This document shows, piece after piece, positions 16,539-24,241 of a DNA stretch of 64,000 bases. This stretch comes from Fusobacterium ulcerans ATCC 49185 (GTDB taxonomy: Bacteria > Fusobacteriota > Fusobacteriia > Fusobacteriales > Fusobacteriaceae). Positions within the stretch are counted from its first letter, which is position 1, and each line of letters starts with the position of its first letter. A program made the position numbers and the translations under genes. The stretch covers positions 2,666,001-2,730,000 of the forward strand of contig NZ_LR215979.1 in the NCBI RefSeq assembly GCF_900683735.1, written 5' to 3'. The notes under the pieces were generated by a model that did not search any database, had not been told where the DNA came from, and saw only the letters and a list, made by a program, of their open reading frames with translations.

Positions 16539-16567
16539 TTGACATACATTATTTGCTGGAGTATAAT
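16539..16567 (+). promoter_or_regulatory. consensus sigma-70 promoter, cassette D
   Basis: Exact TTGACA-N17-TATAAT ahead of riboswitch copy 4. Confidence 0.9.
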
Positions 16568-16594
16568 ATATTAAAGAAGTATATATTATAATTT

Positions 16595-16656
16595 AGCAAA
16601 ATAACAGAAATGTTATGACGCAAAGCTATAGGGCCTGTTAAATGGCAGCCAGTTGC
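16595..16656 (+). ncRNA. c-di-GMP-I riboswitch (GEMM-I), copy 4
   Basis: Nearly identical to copy 3, including the TAACA / TGTTA tetraloop stem, and therefore probably the most recent duplicate. P1 is GCAA (16596-16599) with TTGC (16653-16656). Confidence 0.94.
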
Positions 16657-16708
16657 AATTATTTTTAAAAGTGTTATTTTTTGCACTTTAATAATAGTTG
16701 CTTTTTTT
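16654..16708 (+). terminator. riboswitch-coupled terminator, copy 4
   Basis: GCAATTATTTTTAAAAGTG pairs with CACTTTAATAATAGTTGC (one G-U pair and minor bulge), followed by TTTTTT; overlaps the P1 3' strand like the other copies. Confidence 0.87.
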
Positions 16709-16761
16709 ATTATATAAGTTATTGTTATTATAAAATATTTTATATTCTGGGAGGGATAGAA

Positions 16762-17307
16762 ATGAAAAAATTATTATTGTTAGCTGGTATATTAGCAATA
16801 TCAGGAGTTACTTTTAGTGCTGGAATGTCTGATAGTGCTGATTTAAATGTTAAAGCTCAAATTATTAAACCATTAAAAGTTACTACTGCACCTGTAGATT
16901 TTGGCATATTAACTCAAGGCCAAGAAAATGCCACTGAAGAAAAAGCAGGTGAAATAAGGATTGAAGGCGAAAAAGGAAAAGTAGTTTCTATTGAATTGGA
17001 AAACCTTGTAGCACCAAATGTTTTAGGACATAATAGTGGTGTGACATTAGTTAATACAAATAATAAAGATTCTACTTTAAATGCAATTCTTTATTCAATA
17101 GATAAATATAGAAATGGTGAAGCAAGAATAGCTATTGGAACTGTTTTTAAAGATAACTTTGCTATAGAAGAGAATAATTCATTAGTTTTTCCTGTTACAG
17201 GAATTATTAAAACTGTTCCTGAAAAGGCAGCTCCTGGTACTTATAATGGAACAATCACAGTTAATGTTAGATATAACTTTGATGGTTCACTTGAACCACA
17301 AAAATAA
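16762..17307 (+). CDS. secreted pilin-like subunit D (DUF4402-like)
   Basis: 181-aa exported subunit, started at the ATG behind GGGAGGG. Signal peptide MKKLLLLAGILAISGVTFS; alternating strand ADLNVKAQIIKPLKV; PVDFGILTQGQEN; terminal strand PGTYNGTITVNVRYNFDG. The motif TQGQENxxEEKAG resembles AAGQENxPEEKSG of subunit C, supporting cassette duplication followed by divergence. Confidence 0.77.
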   Translation: MKKLLLLAGILAISGVTFSAGMSDSADLNVKAQIIKPLKVTTAPVDFGILTQGQENATEEKAGEIRIEGEKGKVVSIELENLVAPNVLGHNSGVTLVNTNNKDSTLNAILYSIDKYRNGEARIAIGTVFKDNFAIEENNSLVFPVTGIIKTVPEKAAPGTYNGTITVNVRYNFDGSLEPQK

Positions 17308-17320
17308 AATATAAATTATA

Positions 17321-17348
17321 AAAACAGTAGCAATATGCTGCTGTTTTT
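17321..17348 (+). terminator. internal terminator between subunit D and chaperone 4
   Basis: AAAACAGTAGCA-ATA-TGCTGCTGTTTTT hairpin (one mismatch) with a T-run, 13 bases after the subunit stop and 25 before the chaperone. Confidence 0.82.
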
Positions 17349-17373
17349 CAACTTAAATTAATGGAGGATTTTT

Positions 17374-18114
17374 ATGAAAAAATTACTTTTTATTGTATTA
17401 TTATTAAATCTTTCTATTTTATCATATTCGCTTAATTTCTCTGTAGCTCCCACAGGATTTTCAGTAGAATTAAATAAACCTTCTACTCAAGAAATTACTA
17501 TTTTAAACAATACAACTGAACCACTAAGATTAGATGCAGTTTTTCAAACTGATTCTGATTTTGGAGAGAAATACAATCTTAATTCTACTCTTACTATTTT
17601 TCCTAAAACAATATCTTTAAAACCTGCTGGGAAGCAAACAGTAAGATTTAGAGTAAAACCTGATTCATCTATTCAAGATGGGGAATATACAAGTTTACTT
17701 ACTTTTACTGAAATTCCTGGAGAAATAAAAACTGTTTCCTCTAACAATAAAAATAATGTTTCTTCAAACCTAAATTTTATTACGAAAATTAGTATTAGTG
17801 TTTATGGATATAAAGGAAATCTTATACACAAAGGAACTTTATCAAATCTAAATTTAGATTATAATGGGAACTCTGCAATTATTTCAGCTTCTTCATTTTC
17901 AGAAGGAAATACCTCTTTAAAATTTTCATATAATTTAAAAGTGCAGGGTTCTGATACTGAAATATCTGGATTGTTTGGAATTTCAGCTAGAGAAGGTAAA
18001 AAAGATATAAGTTTATCAACGCAGTTAGGTCCTAATTTAAAAGGAAAAAAGGCAAAATTGGTAATCACTGATCAAAATGGAAAAGTATATTATGATAAAG
18101 TACATACTTTATAA
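17374..18114 (+). CDS. periplasmic pilus chaperone 4 (PapD-like)
   Basis: 246-aa chaperone: signal peptide, LNFSVAPTGFSVEL, ITILNNTTEPLRLD, FPKTISLKPAGKQTVRFRVK, GEYTSLLTFTE, C-terminal KGKKAKLVITDQNGKVYYD. TGGAGG site before ATG. Paired with subunit D and closest to chaperone 3. Confidence 0.86.
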   Translation: MKKLLFIVLLLNLSILSYSLNFSVAPTGFSVELNKPSTQEITILNNTTEPLRLDAVFQTDSDFGEKYNLNSTLTIFPKTISLKPAGKQTVRFRVKPDSSIQDGEYTSLLTFTEIPGEIKTVSSNNKNNVSSNLNFITKISISVYGYKGNLIHKGTLSNLNLDYNGNSAIISASSFSEGNTSLKFSYNLKVQGSDTEISGLFGISAREGKKDISLSTQLGPNLKGKKAKLVITDQNGKVYYDKVHTL

Positions 18115-18136
18115 TAACAACTAAATATAAATTTAC

Positions 18137-18169
18137 AAGACTGTTCTTGAAGAGCAGTCTTTCTTTTTT
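18137..18169 (+). terminator. intrinsic terminator of cassette D
   Basis: AAGACTG / CAGTCTT hairpin followed by TCTTTTTT. Confidence 0.82.
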
Positions 18170-18200
18170 AAAATAAACTCTTCAAATCGTATTTTTCAGT

Positions 18201-18229
18201 TTGACAATATCTGATTTTGGGGATATACT
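18201..18229 (+). promoter_or_regulatory. sigma-70 promoter of the GGDEF gene
   Basis: TTGACA-N17-TATACT. The 85-base leader to the start codon holds no GEMM aptamer and no terminator, so cyclase synthesis is not under the same switch. Confidence 0.85.
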
Positions 18230-18313
18230 TATATTAATATATAAACAGTTAAGTATAAAAACTTTAATTCCAATAATAGAATAAAATTTAACTTAAAAAT
18301 ACAAGGAGCAGTT

Positions 18314-19891
18314 ATGTACAATGCAGCTTTAAAAATTTTGTACCCTGACAACTCTCATATTGATACAGCAATGAATAACTTAAAAACGAGAGAAAATTTT
18401 AGTTATGATTTAATCAAATATCATGATTTAAAAGATGAAGATATTGAAAAAGCTGGTATTCTTTTAGTTCTTCATTCTGATGGCTATGAAGCAGAAAAAT
18501 TAAAAAAACTTATGAAAACTAATACAATATTAATCTATATCCTAGAGCATAGTATTCTCACTTCTAATGATGCTCTTTTTAATTTTGCAGATGATATCTG
18601 GTTTTCTTCACTATCTGAAAATGAAATACTATTTAGAATGGAAAAAATAGTTGATGGAGTAAAGCTGAAAAAAGATAAAAATCTAGCTGAAAATTATCTT
18701 AACACACTAATAAATAGTATTCCTGATATGGTATGGTTTAAAGATAACAGAGGTATTCATCTAAAAGTTAATGACGCTTTTTGTAATATCATAGGAAAAT
18801 CAAGGGAAAAAATAGAGGGACAGGATCACTTCACTATCTGGGATATTCCAAGGCCTGAGTATGAAAAAGGTGGATATATCTGTATGGAAAGTGAGGAAGA
18901 TGTTCGTAAAGCTGGAAAGACTATTTTATTATATGAAAAAGTAAAAAATAGAAATGGATTCCGTCGTCTGAATACATATAAATCTCCTTTATATGATGAA
19001 GATGGAGAGATGATGGGAACTGTAGGAATAGCCCATGACATCACTGATTTAGAAAATATTGATATAGAGCTGCAGCTTATTATCAATACTATGCAGTTTG
19101 CAATATTGATTTGCAATAATAATGGTGAAATAATCAATGTTAATAATAAGTTTGTTGAATATTTTAATATTGAAAAAGATGTTATTGTTAAACATAACTA
19201 CAGAAATTGGTTAAAAGAAAGTTTAACTTTAGTTACTACAACAGATAAAAATGGATGTTTTGAATGTAATAATCAAAAAAATTCAAAGCTTCAGATATTA
19301 AGTTGTCATGAAAAAATAATTTTAGATACATTCCAGAAAGAAATAGGAAAATTGTGTATTTTCCGTGATATAACTAAAGAAAGAGAATTAGAAAGCAAAC
19401 TCATTCATACTTCTAATACTGATTATCTCACTGGATTATACAATCGTCGTTACTTATATGAATATATAAAGCACTTTAAAAAAGTCAATCAAATCACTAT
19501 TTTATATATGGATCTTGATAATTTTAAATCTATAAATGATATATATGGACATCAAGTGGGAGATGAAATATTAGTACTTACCTCATCTATTCTTAAAAAA
19601 ATTTTTCCAGAAGATTTAATAGCTCGTATTGGAGGAGATGAATTTCTCATAGTTTCATTGGGAGAATGGGATATAGAAAAAATAATGGATAAAGCTTCTC
19701 TTGTAATCAAAGACTTGAAAGAAGCTTACATAAATAAAACTAACTTCATTCATTTGAGTTCAAGTATAGGTATAACTACAGCTTATAACAAAGTTATTGA
19801 CTTAGACAAACTTATCAAACAAAGTGATGTAGCTCTCTATGAAGCAAAAAGAAGAGGAAAATCACAAATTTATTTCTTACCATTTGAATAA
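18314..19891 (+). CDS. PAS-GGDEF diguanylate cyclase
   Basis: Predicted cytoplasmic enzyme making c-di-GMP from two GTP; 525 aa. Residues 1-115 look like a degenerate receiver-type domain. A PAS domain with PAC follows at about 130-250 (SIPDMVWFKDNRG...GTVGIAHDITD), a second PAS-like domain at about 255-365, and GGDEF at about 375-525. The catalytic GGDEF at 440-444 is intact, with the TDYLTGLYNRRYL and YMDLDNFKSINDIYGHQVGD signatures. The RxxD inhibitory site is replaced by FPED (431-434), so product inhibition through the I-site is unlikely. No membrane segment. Its place at the end of the riboswitch-controlled pilus locus suggests that it supplies the ligand (inference). Confidence 0.92.
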   Translation: MYNAALKILYPDNSHIDTAMNNLKTRENFSYDLIKYHDLKDEDIEKAGILLVLHSDGYEAEKLKKLMKTNTILIYILEHSILTSNDALFNFADDIWFSSLSENEILFRMEKIVDGVKLKKDKNLAENYLNTLINSIPDMVWFKDNRGIHLKVNDAFCNIIGKSREKIEGQDHFTIWDIPRPEYEKGGYICMESEEDVRKAGKTILLYEKVKNRNGFRRLNTYKSPLYDEDGEMMGTVGIAHDITDLENIDIELQLIINTMQFAILICNNNGEIINVNNKFVEYFNIEKDVIVKHNYRNWLKESLTLVTTTDKNGCFECNNQKNSKLQILSCHEKIILDTFQKEIGKLCIFRDITKERELESKLIHTSNTDYLTGLYNRRYLYEYIKHFKKVNQITILYMDLDNFKSINDIYGHQVGDEILVLTSSILKKIFPEDLIARIGGDEFLIVSLGEWDIEKIMDKASLVIKDLKEAYINKTNFIHLSSSIGITTAYNKVIDLDKLIKQSDVALYEAKRRGKSQIYFLPFE

Positions 19892-19917
19892 TAGGTATAG
19901 CAGAAACTCCTTCTGCT

Positions 19918-19953
19918 AAAAAAAGAAGCCATTATATTTTGACTTCTTTTTTC
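19918..19953. terminator. bidirectional terminator between GGDEF gene and mpg
   Basis: AAAAGAAG / CTTCTTTT hairpin with T-runs on both strands, overlapping the last codons of the converging glycosylase gene. An AGCAGAA / TTCTGCT hairpin lies just before it. Confidence 0.6.
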
Positions 19954-20549
19954 TTTACTTCTATTTTTTTAGATACATAAATGCTGTTTGTTATATAGAA
20001 TCTCCAAGGTTTCAGAGCATCTTCTTCAGCGTAATCTATTCCTATTCTGGTAGTTTCAGTTATTTTCTCTGGAACATATCCATCATCTTCTATCCAAAGA
20101 GTTTTTTTACCTGTTAAATCAATTCCATTATCTTCTTTTGTTATTCCTAATGCCTTTGTTAATTTCCCTGGTCCATTAGATATATCCTTTTCTTTTTTTA
20201 CTTTTCTTTCAGCCATCATCAGTTCTTTATTTTCAATAGGCTCTACTCCTCTGATAAGAACAGCTTGAGGATTATCTTTTACAGAAGCAGTTACATTAAA
20301 GCAATCATACATACCATAGATTAAAAACACATAGGAATATCCTCCCTCTTTGTACATAACTTCTGTTCTGCTTGTTCTTCTGTTATTATATGAATGACTT
20401 GCTTTATCCTCTGCTCCCATGTATGCTTCTACCTCTGTTATTCTCCCCTTAAAGAGTTTTCTTCCCCTCTTCTTAACCAATACCTTACCTAAAAGTTCCT
20501 TTGCCACAGTCACAGCATCTCTTATATAAAACTCTCTATTTAATATCAT
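19932..20549 (-). CDS. 3-methyladenine DNA glycosylase, MPG/AAG family
   Basis: 205-aa single-domain base-excision-repair enzyme that removes alkylated and deaminated purines (Pur_DNA_glyco fold). Family motifs are clear: A(K)ELLGKVLVKK, the catalytic-region ITEVEAYMGAEDKASHSY, NRRTSRTEVMYKEGGYSYVFLIYGMYDCFNV, and ISNGPGKLTKALGI. Normal length. ATG after AGGAG. Stands alone, convergent with the GGDEF gene. Confidence 0.93.
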   Translation of the reverse strand: MILNREFYIRDAVTVAKELLGKVLVKKRGRKLFKGRITEVEAYMGAEDKASHSYNNRRTSRTEVMYKEGGYSYVFLIYGMYDCFNVTASVKDNPQAVLIRGVEPIENKELMMAERKVKKEKDISNGPGKLTKALGITKEDNGIDLTGKKTLWIEDDGYVPEKITETTRIGIDYAEEDALKPWRFYITNSIYVSKKIEVKKKEVKI

Positions 20550-20793
20550 ATATTTCTCCTATTATTCTTTTTCTTAATTATACCAAAATTTTCCATTTGA
20601 AAATATTTATTTTTTCAATAATGGATATAATTTTATACTTATTACAATATATATATATTTTATTTATACTTGTACATACACTCTATCACCTTAAAAGTAT
20701 TTATATTTCTAATTTTTAAAGCTATTTTTATAGTTTAATCTTTCTAATAGGATTTTAATAATTATATAAATTTTGTATTTTATATAACTTTCA

Positions 20794-20822
20794 TTGATTT
20801 ACTATAGTTTTTTCTATATAAT
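20794..20822 (+). promoter_or_regulatory. sigma-70 promoter of the exported flavoprotein-like gene
   Basis: TTGATT-N17-TATAAT, 40 bases before the start codon. The rest of the roughly 310-base intergenic stretch is extremely AT-rich and shows no gene or structured RNA that I can recognise. Confidence 0.75.
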
Positions 20823-20861
20823 TTAAGTATATTTTATTCTAATTTCAATCAAGGAGGATAT

Positions 20862-21596
20862 ATGTTAAAAAAATCAATTTATACCCTTTTAGCTGGAAGT
20901 CTATTTTTAGGAATGAGTTTTAATCTTTCTGCTGAAGCAAAAGTTTATCAAGGTCTTGGAAAAGCAGCTAATTTTCGTGTAGGTCCTGGTAAAGACAGTA
21001 AAGGAGTAGAAGTATACAGTCTTAACTATGTTACTGCTTCTGGACTATTTGATGAAAATGGAAGAATAATCAATATTGTAGTAGATGCTCTTGAATTAAG
21101 TACTCCAAACTATGATGGATCATCAATGCCACATTTTTCTGGATGGCCTGGAACAGCTGGATACAATGTAACTGATCACGAGTCTGGAAATGTTACTGGA
21201 GTATCTGAAAATACAGTAGAAAATATAACTGCTGAAGTAAATGGTTGGAAAACTAAACGTGAACGTGGAAAAGACTATGGAATGAATCCTAGAAATGAAT
21301 GGGATAAACAAATGGATTTCTATCAAGAATTCTTTAAAGGTAAAACTGTAGCTGAAATAGAAGCTTGGTTTGCTAAATCAGCTTCTGATGTAAATGGAAG
21401 ACCTTTAAGAGAAAAAAGCAAAAATGAAAAAGATAAAGAAAAATTCAGCAAATTATCTGAATCTGAGAAAAAAGAACTTGTTGACTTAGTAGCTGGAGCT
21501 ACTATGAGTATAAGAGATGCTCATGGAGATATTCTTGGAGCTATCAAAAATGCTTATGGCAATCGTGTAGAAGTAACTCTTCCAGCTTCAAAATAA
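20862..21596 (+). CDS. exported protein with FMN-transfer (flavinylation) motif
   Basis: 244 aa with a signal peptide (LKKSIYTLLAGSLFLGMSFNLSAEA). Near the C-terminus DLVAGATMS fits the DxxSGATxS/T motif in which ApbE attaches FMN to the Thr (here T214). In FMN_bind proteins such as RnfG/NqrC and extracellular reductase carriers this motif marks covalent flavin. The rest (SLNYVTASGLFDENGRI, HFSGWPGTAGYNV) does not match a family I can name, though similar proteins occur in fermenting anaerobes. Likely an envelope electron carrier or sensor (inference). Monocistronic, with its own promoter and terminator. Confidence 0.65.
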   Translation: MLKKSIYTLLAGSLFLGMSFNLSAEAKVYQGLGKAANFRVGPGKDSKGVEVYSLNYVTASGLFDENGRIINIVVDALELSTPNYDGSSMPHFSGWPGTAGYNVTDHESGNVTGVSENTVENITAEVNGWKTKRERGKDYGMNPRNEWDKQMDFYQEFFKGKTVAEIEAWFAKSASDVNGRPLREKSKNEKDKEKFSKLSESEKKELVDLVAGATMSIRDAHGDILGAIKNAYGNRVEVTLPASK

Positions 21597-21630
21597 TTCT
21601 GTGAAATAATTTCTACAAATTAAAATTAAT

Positions 21631-21674
21631 AACAGCTTTCTATGACAAATAAATATATCATAGGAAGCTGTTTT
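21631..21674 (+). terminator. intrinsic terminator
   Basis: AACAGCTTTCTATGA pairs with TCATAGGAAGCTGTT, followed by TTAAT. Confidence 0.65.
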
Positions 21675-21739
21675 AATATGGAAAAATATAGCTTTAGAAA
21701 ATTAAAAAACAGTAGCAGAAACTTAGAAATAATTTCAAA

Positions 21740-22393
21740 TTAAACTCTTTCTATAATATCTTTTTTAGAAAGTCTTGATTTAGGCAATTTTTTGTTAAAA
21801 TCGTCTTCACTATGATAACCAACTGATACAATAATTGTTGAAGTATAACCTTTTTTACGAAGTCCAAATTCTTCATCAATAACTTTAGAATCAAACCCTT
21901 CCATTGGAACTGCATCTAACCCAAGAGCAGCCACACCTAATAAAAAGTTTCCTAAGTTAAGATACACTTGTTTATCTGTCCAGTGCTGAAAATCTTTATA
22001 ATCAAATTTATGCATATTAGCAAAAAACCTTCTTCCATTGTGATTTTGTTCTTTAAATTCCTTTTGTAAAAATCTTCCATCAGCATCTTCTTTTTCAAGT
22101 ACTTTATTAAGAAGCTCATCTGTTAAATCAACCTGTGAAGCAAAAATAATAACTGCACTTGCATCTAGAATTTTCTTCTCATTGAAAAAATAAGAACCTT
22201 GTGTACTATTAGTAATTCTTTTTTTACCTTCATCAGTTGTAGTGAGAATAAAATACCAAGGTTGAATATTTGTTGAAGATGGAGAAAACTGAAGTAAGTC
22301 TTCAAGTTGAGAAATTTGTTCTTCAGTTAGTTTTTTAGTTTTATCAAATATCTTTGTTGAGTAACGTGTTTTTAATACATTTAAAATATTCAT
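21740..22393 (-). CDS. NAD(P)H nitroreductase family protein (NfsB-like)
   Basis: 217-aa FMN-dependent oxidoreductase of the nitroreductase fold. N-terminal RYSTKIFD, then LQFSPSSTNIQPWYFILT (FMN site) and, in the second half, NFLLGVAALGLDAVPMEGFD and KGYTSTIIVSVGYHS, typical of NfsB/dihydropteridine-reductase members. The ATG at 22393 is used because GGAGG lies 8 bases upstream; an in-frame TTG overlaps that site. Physiological substrate unknown (nitroaromatics or quinones in the family). Confidence 0.9.
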   Translation of the reverse strand: MNILNVLKTRYSTKIFDKTKKLTEEQISQLEDLLQFSPSSTNIQPWYFILTTTDEGKKRITNSTQGSYFFNEKKILDASAVIIFASQVDLTDELLNKVLEKEDADGRFLQKEFKEQNHNGRRFFANMHKFDYKDFQHWTDKQVYLNLGNFLLGVAALGLDAVPMEGFDSKVIDEEFGLRKKGYTSTIIVSVGYHSEDDFNKKLPKSRLSKKDIIERV

Positions 22394-22570
22394 AATTAGT
22401 GCCTCCAAAATTTAGTCTAATCTATTATCTTTAGTTAATATTTATATATAGTTGTTCTTATATTAATTCAATCAATTATGGAGATATCCTTTTTTCTTCT
22501 TAATTAAAATTTACACTAAAAAAATCTAAATAGAAAGTTATTATTTACAAAATATTTCATACTTTTTAAT

Positions 22571-22601
22571 AAAAAAAGATGGTTTTTACACCATCTTTTT
22601 T
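22571..22601 (-). terminator. intrinsic terminator of the acetyltransferase pair
   Basis: AAAAAAGATGG / CCATCTTTTTT hairpin that includes the stop codon of the upstream gene. Confidence 0.8.
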
Positions 22602-23023
22602 GCTTTCATATGCAGTATTGGAAAAGGATTACCCATACTGTCAAGTTCATCTCTTGATATCACTTCAAATCCCATATGCAGATAAAATTTAAAAGCTTTA
22701 TCATTCTGTTCATTGACATCTACTTCATCTATATCCCCATTTTCCATAGCATATTTTATAAGAGTTTTCCCTAAAGACTTTCCAAAATATTCTGGGTCTA
22801 CAAAAAGCATTTCTATTTTTCTGTCTGCTGTTCCTATAAATCCAGTTATCCTTCCTTCAGTATTTTTAGTACAGTGCATTTCCACTGCATCAAAATACAT
22901 AGGAATTTCTCTTTTTATATCTTCTATATCTTTTTCACTAAGAAAATCATGAGTAGCTCTCACAGATTTTTCCCATACTTCTATAAGCTCTCCATAGCAT
23001 TTCTTATCTACTCCAAAAATCAT
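22586..23023 (-). CDS. GNAT-family N-acetyltransferase
   Basis: 145-aa acetyltransferase. The acetyl-CoA loop region is visible in IEMLFVDPEYFGKSLGKTLI (motif A, with a non-ideal Q/RxxGxG-like turn GKSLGK), followed by NEQNDKAFKFYLHMGFEVISR (motif B). Substrate unknown. One base separates it from the next GNAT gene upstream, so they are co-transcribed. Confidence 0.85.
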   Translation of the reverse strand: MIFGVDKKCYGELIEVWEKSVRATHDFLSEKDIEDIKREIPMYFDAVEMHCTKNTEGRITGFIGTADRKIEMLFVDPEYFGKSLGKTLIKYAMENGDIDEVDVNEQNDKAFKFYLHMGFEVISRDELDSMGNPFPILHMKAKKMV

Positions 23024-23024
23024 C

Positions 23025-23552
23025 TTAAACCTCCCTTCCCATTATATAATTGTCATAGTATACTCCATCTATGAGAAGACATTTTTTTATAGTCCCCTCT
23101 TTTTCAAATCCGAATTTTTCATATAGCTGGATAGCTTTTTCATTATCTACTCTTACATCAAGATTTACTTTTGTAAGACCTCCTTCTTTAGCTTTTTCCA
23201 GAGCATACTCCATCAAATAATTTCCTACACCAAGTCCCCAAGCCTTCTTTTGAACACATATTCCTAGATTTCCCATATGTTTTAATCTTATTCTCTCTTC
23301 CCTTGCTCCAATACTGCAGCTTGCTATTATTTCGTCATCTATTACAGCTACAAGCATAAAATTCTTTGAAGTAAATGATTTTATAACTGCCTTTTCCTGT
23401 TCAATATTCTTATCATACCCTTCTTTTCCAAATCCAAGAAAATCAGTTTCTCTTCCAGCTTGATTTATATGCACTAAAAGACCTTCTGCATCTTTTTCTT
23501 CAGCCAGTCTTACTACAAGTTTTTTTCCATTTTTCAGTATGTATTCTTTCAT
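23025..23552 (-). CDS. GNAT-family N-acetyltransferase
   Basis: 175 aa; resembles the RimI/PhnO-like or spermidine-type GNAT group. Motif A is NLGICVQKKAWGLGVGNYLM (acetyl-CoA pyrophosphate loop GLGVGN), motif B is NEKAIQLYEKFGFEKEGT. Ends YYDNYIMGREV, as in many ribosomal-protein-like acetyltransferases. GGAGG site. First gene of the pair. Confidence 0.88.
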   Translation of the reverse strand: MKEYILKNGKKLVVRLAEEKDAEGLLVHINQAGRETDFLGFGKEGYDKNIEQEKAVIKSFTSKNFMLVAVIDDEIIASCSIGAREERIRLKHMGNLGICVQKKAWGLGVGNYLMEYALEKAKEGGLTKVNLDVRVDNEKAIQLYEKFGFEKEGTIKKCLLIDGVYYDNYIMGREV

Positions 23553-23607
23553 AGTTATTCCTCCAATAATAGTATAAAATCCATACTAAAACAGCATGGA
23601 CTTAACT

Positions 23608-24018
23608 TTAAATTTCCTCAGACAACTTCCAAATAAGTTCGTCCTTCATTTCCTGAAAACCTTTCAAAATTGATATTTTCCAATTATCTCCATAAAGCTT
23701 CACTTCAAAGTTTCTTATTTCTCTTTCAAGATTGCTTTTGGTCACTGTTTTTTTATCAAATAAAAGAGCTCTTTTTTCCTCTTTTCCCTCTATATTAATA
23801 AGAAGCATTCCTTTATTGTACCCTAATATAGCTACTTCTGCTATCTTATCTACAGATTCTTTTTCTATAGCTCTCTCTTTTCTGCTTTCAGCATTTTTTC
23901 TTTTATTTTCAGTCAGTCTTTTGAATTTTTTCTCTTCTTCAAGTCTTTTTGCTTTTTTTAATTTTTTATGTTTTGAATAGGCTAATCCTTTTGGTTTATC
24001 CTTACTTATTATTTCCAT
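23608..24018 (-). CDS. lysine-rich hypothetical protein
   Basis: 136 aa, not recognised. Residues 1-55 are very rich in Lys/Arg/Glu with a helical, coiled-coil-like pattern (KHKKLKKAKRLEEEKKFKRL); residues 56-136 look like a small alpha/beta domain (VAILGYNKGMLLINIEGKEE). GAGG site before the ATG. No membrane segment. The charge pattern would suit an RNA- or ribosome-binding protein, but this is a guess. It is 55 bases upstream of the acetyltransferase pair. Confidence 0.7.
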   Translation of the reverse strand: MEIISKDKPKGLAYSKHKKLKKAKRLEEEKKFKRLTENKRKNAESRKERAIEKESVDKIAEVAILGYNKGMLLINIEGKEEKRALLFDKKTVTKSNLEREIRNFEVKLYGDNWKISILKGFQEMKDELIWKLSEEI

Positions 24019-24241
24019 TTTCTTTTCCTCACTTTATCTTTATATTAATGAATATTATAGCATATCTATTAAAAAATAGAAATAAAAACTATTATATCCC
24101 TTTCAGATACAAAAAGTCAAAATTTTAGAGCTTTCACTGGTATTTAAAGGGAAATTAAAAATTTTATAGCTTATTTTTCAGAAATGCTATAAAATACTGT
24201 CATAATAATATTATGAATAAAAACAATGGGGAGATTTTTAA

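Noticed and set aside
13100-18114. Phase-variable homopolymer switching of the pilus cassettes
   Set aside because: Promoter spacers and coding starts carry no long variable homopolymer or short tandem repeat; control appears to lie in the riboswitches.
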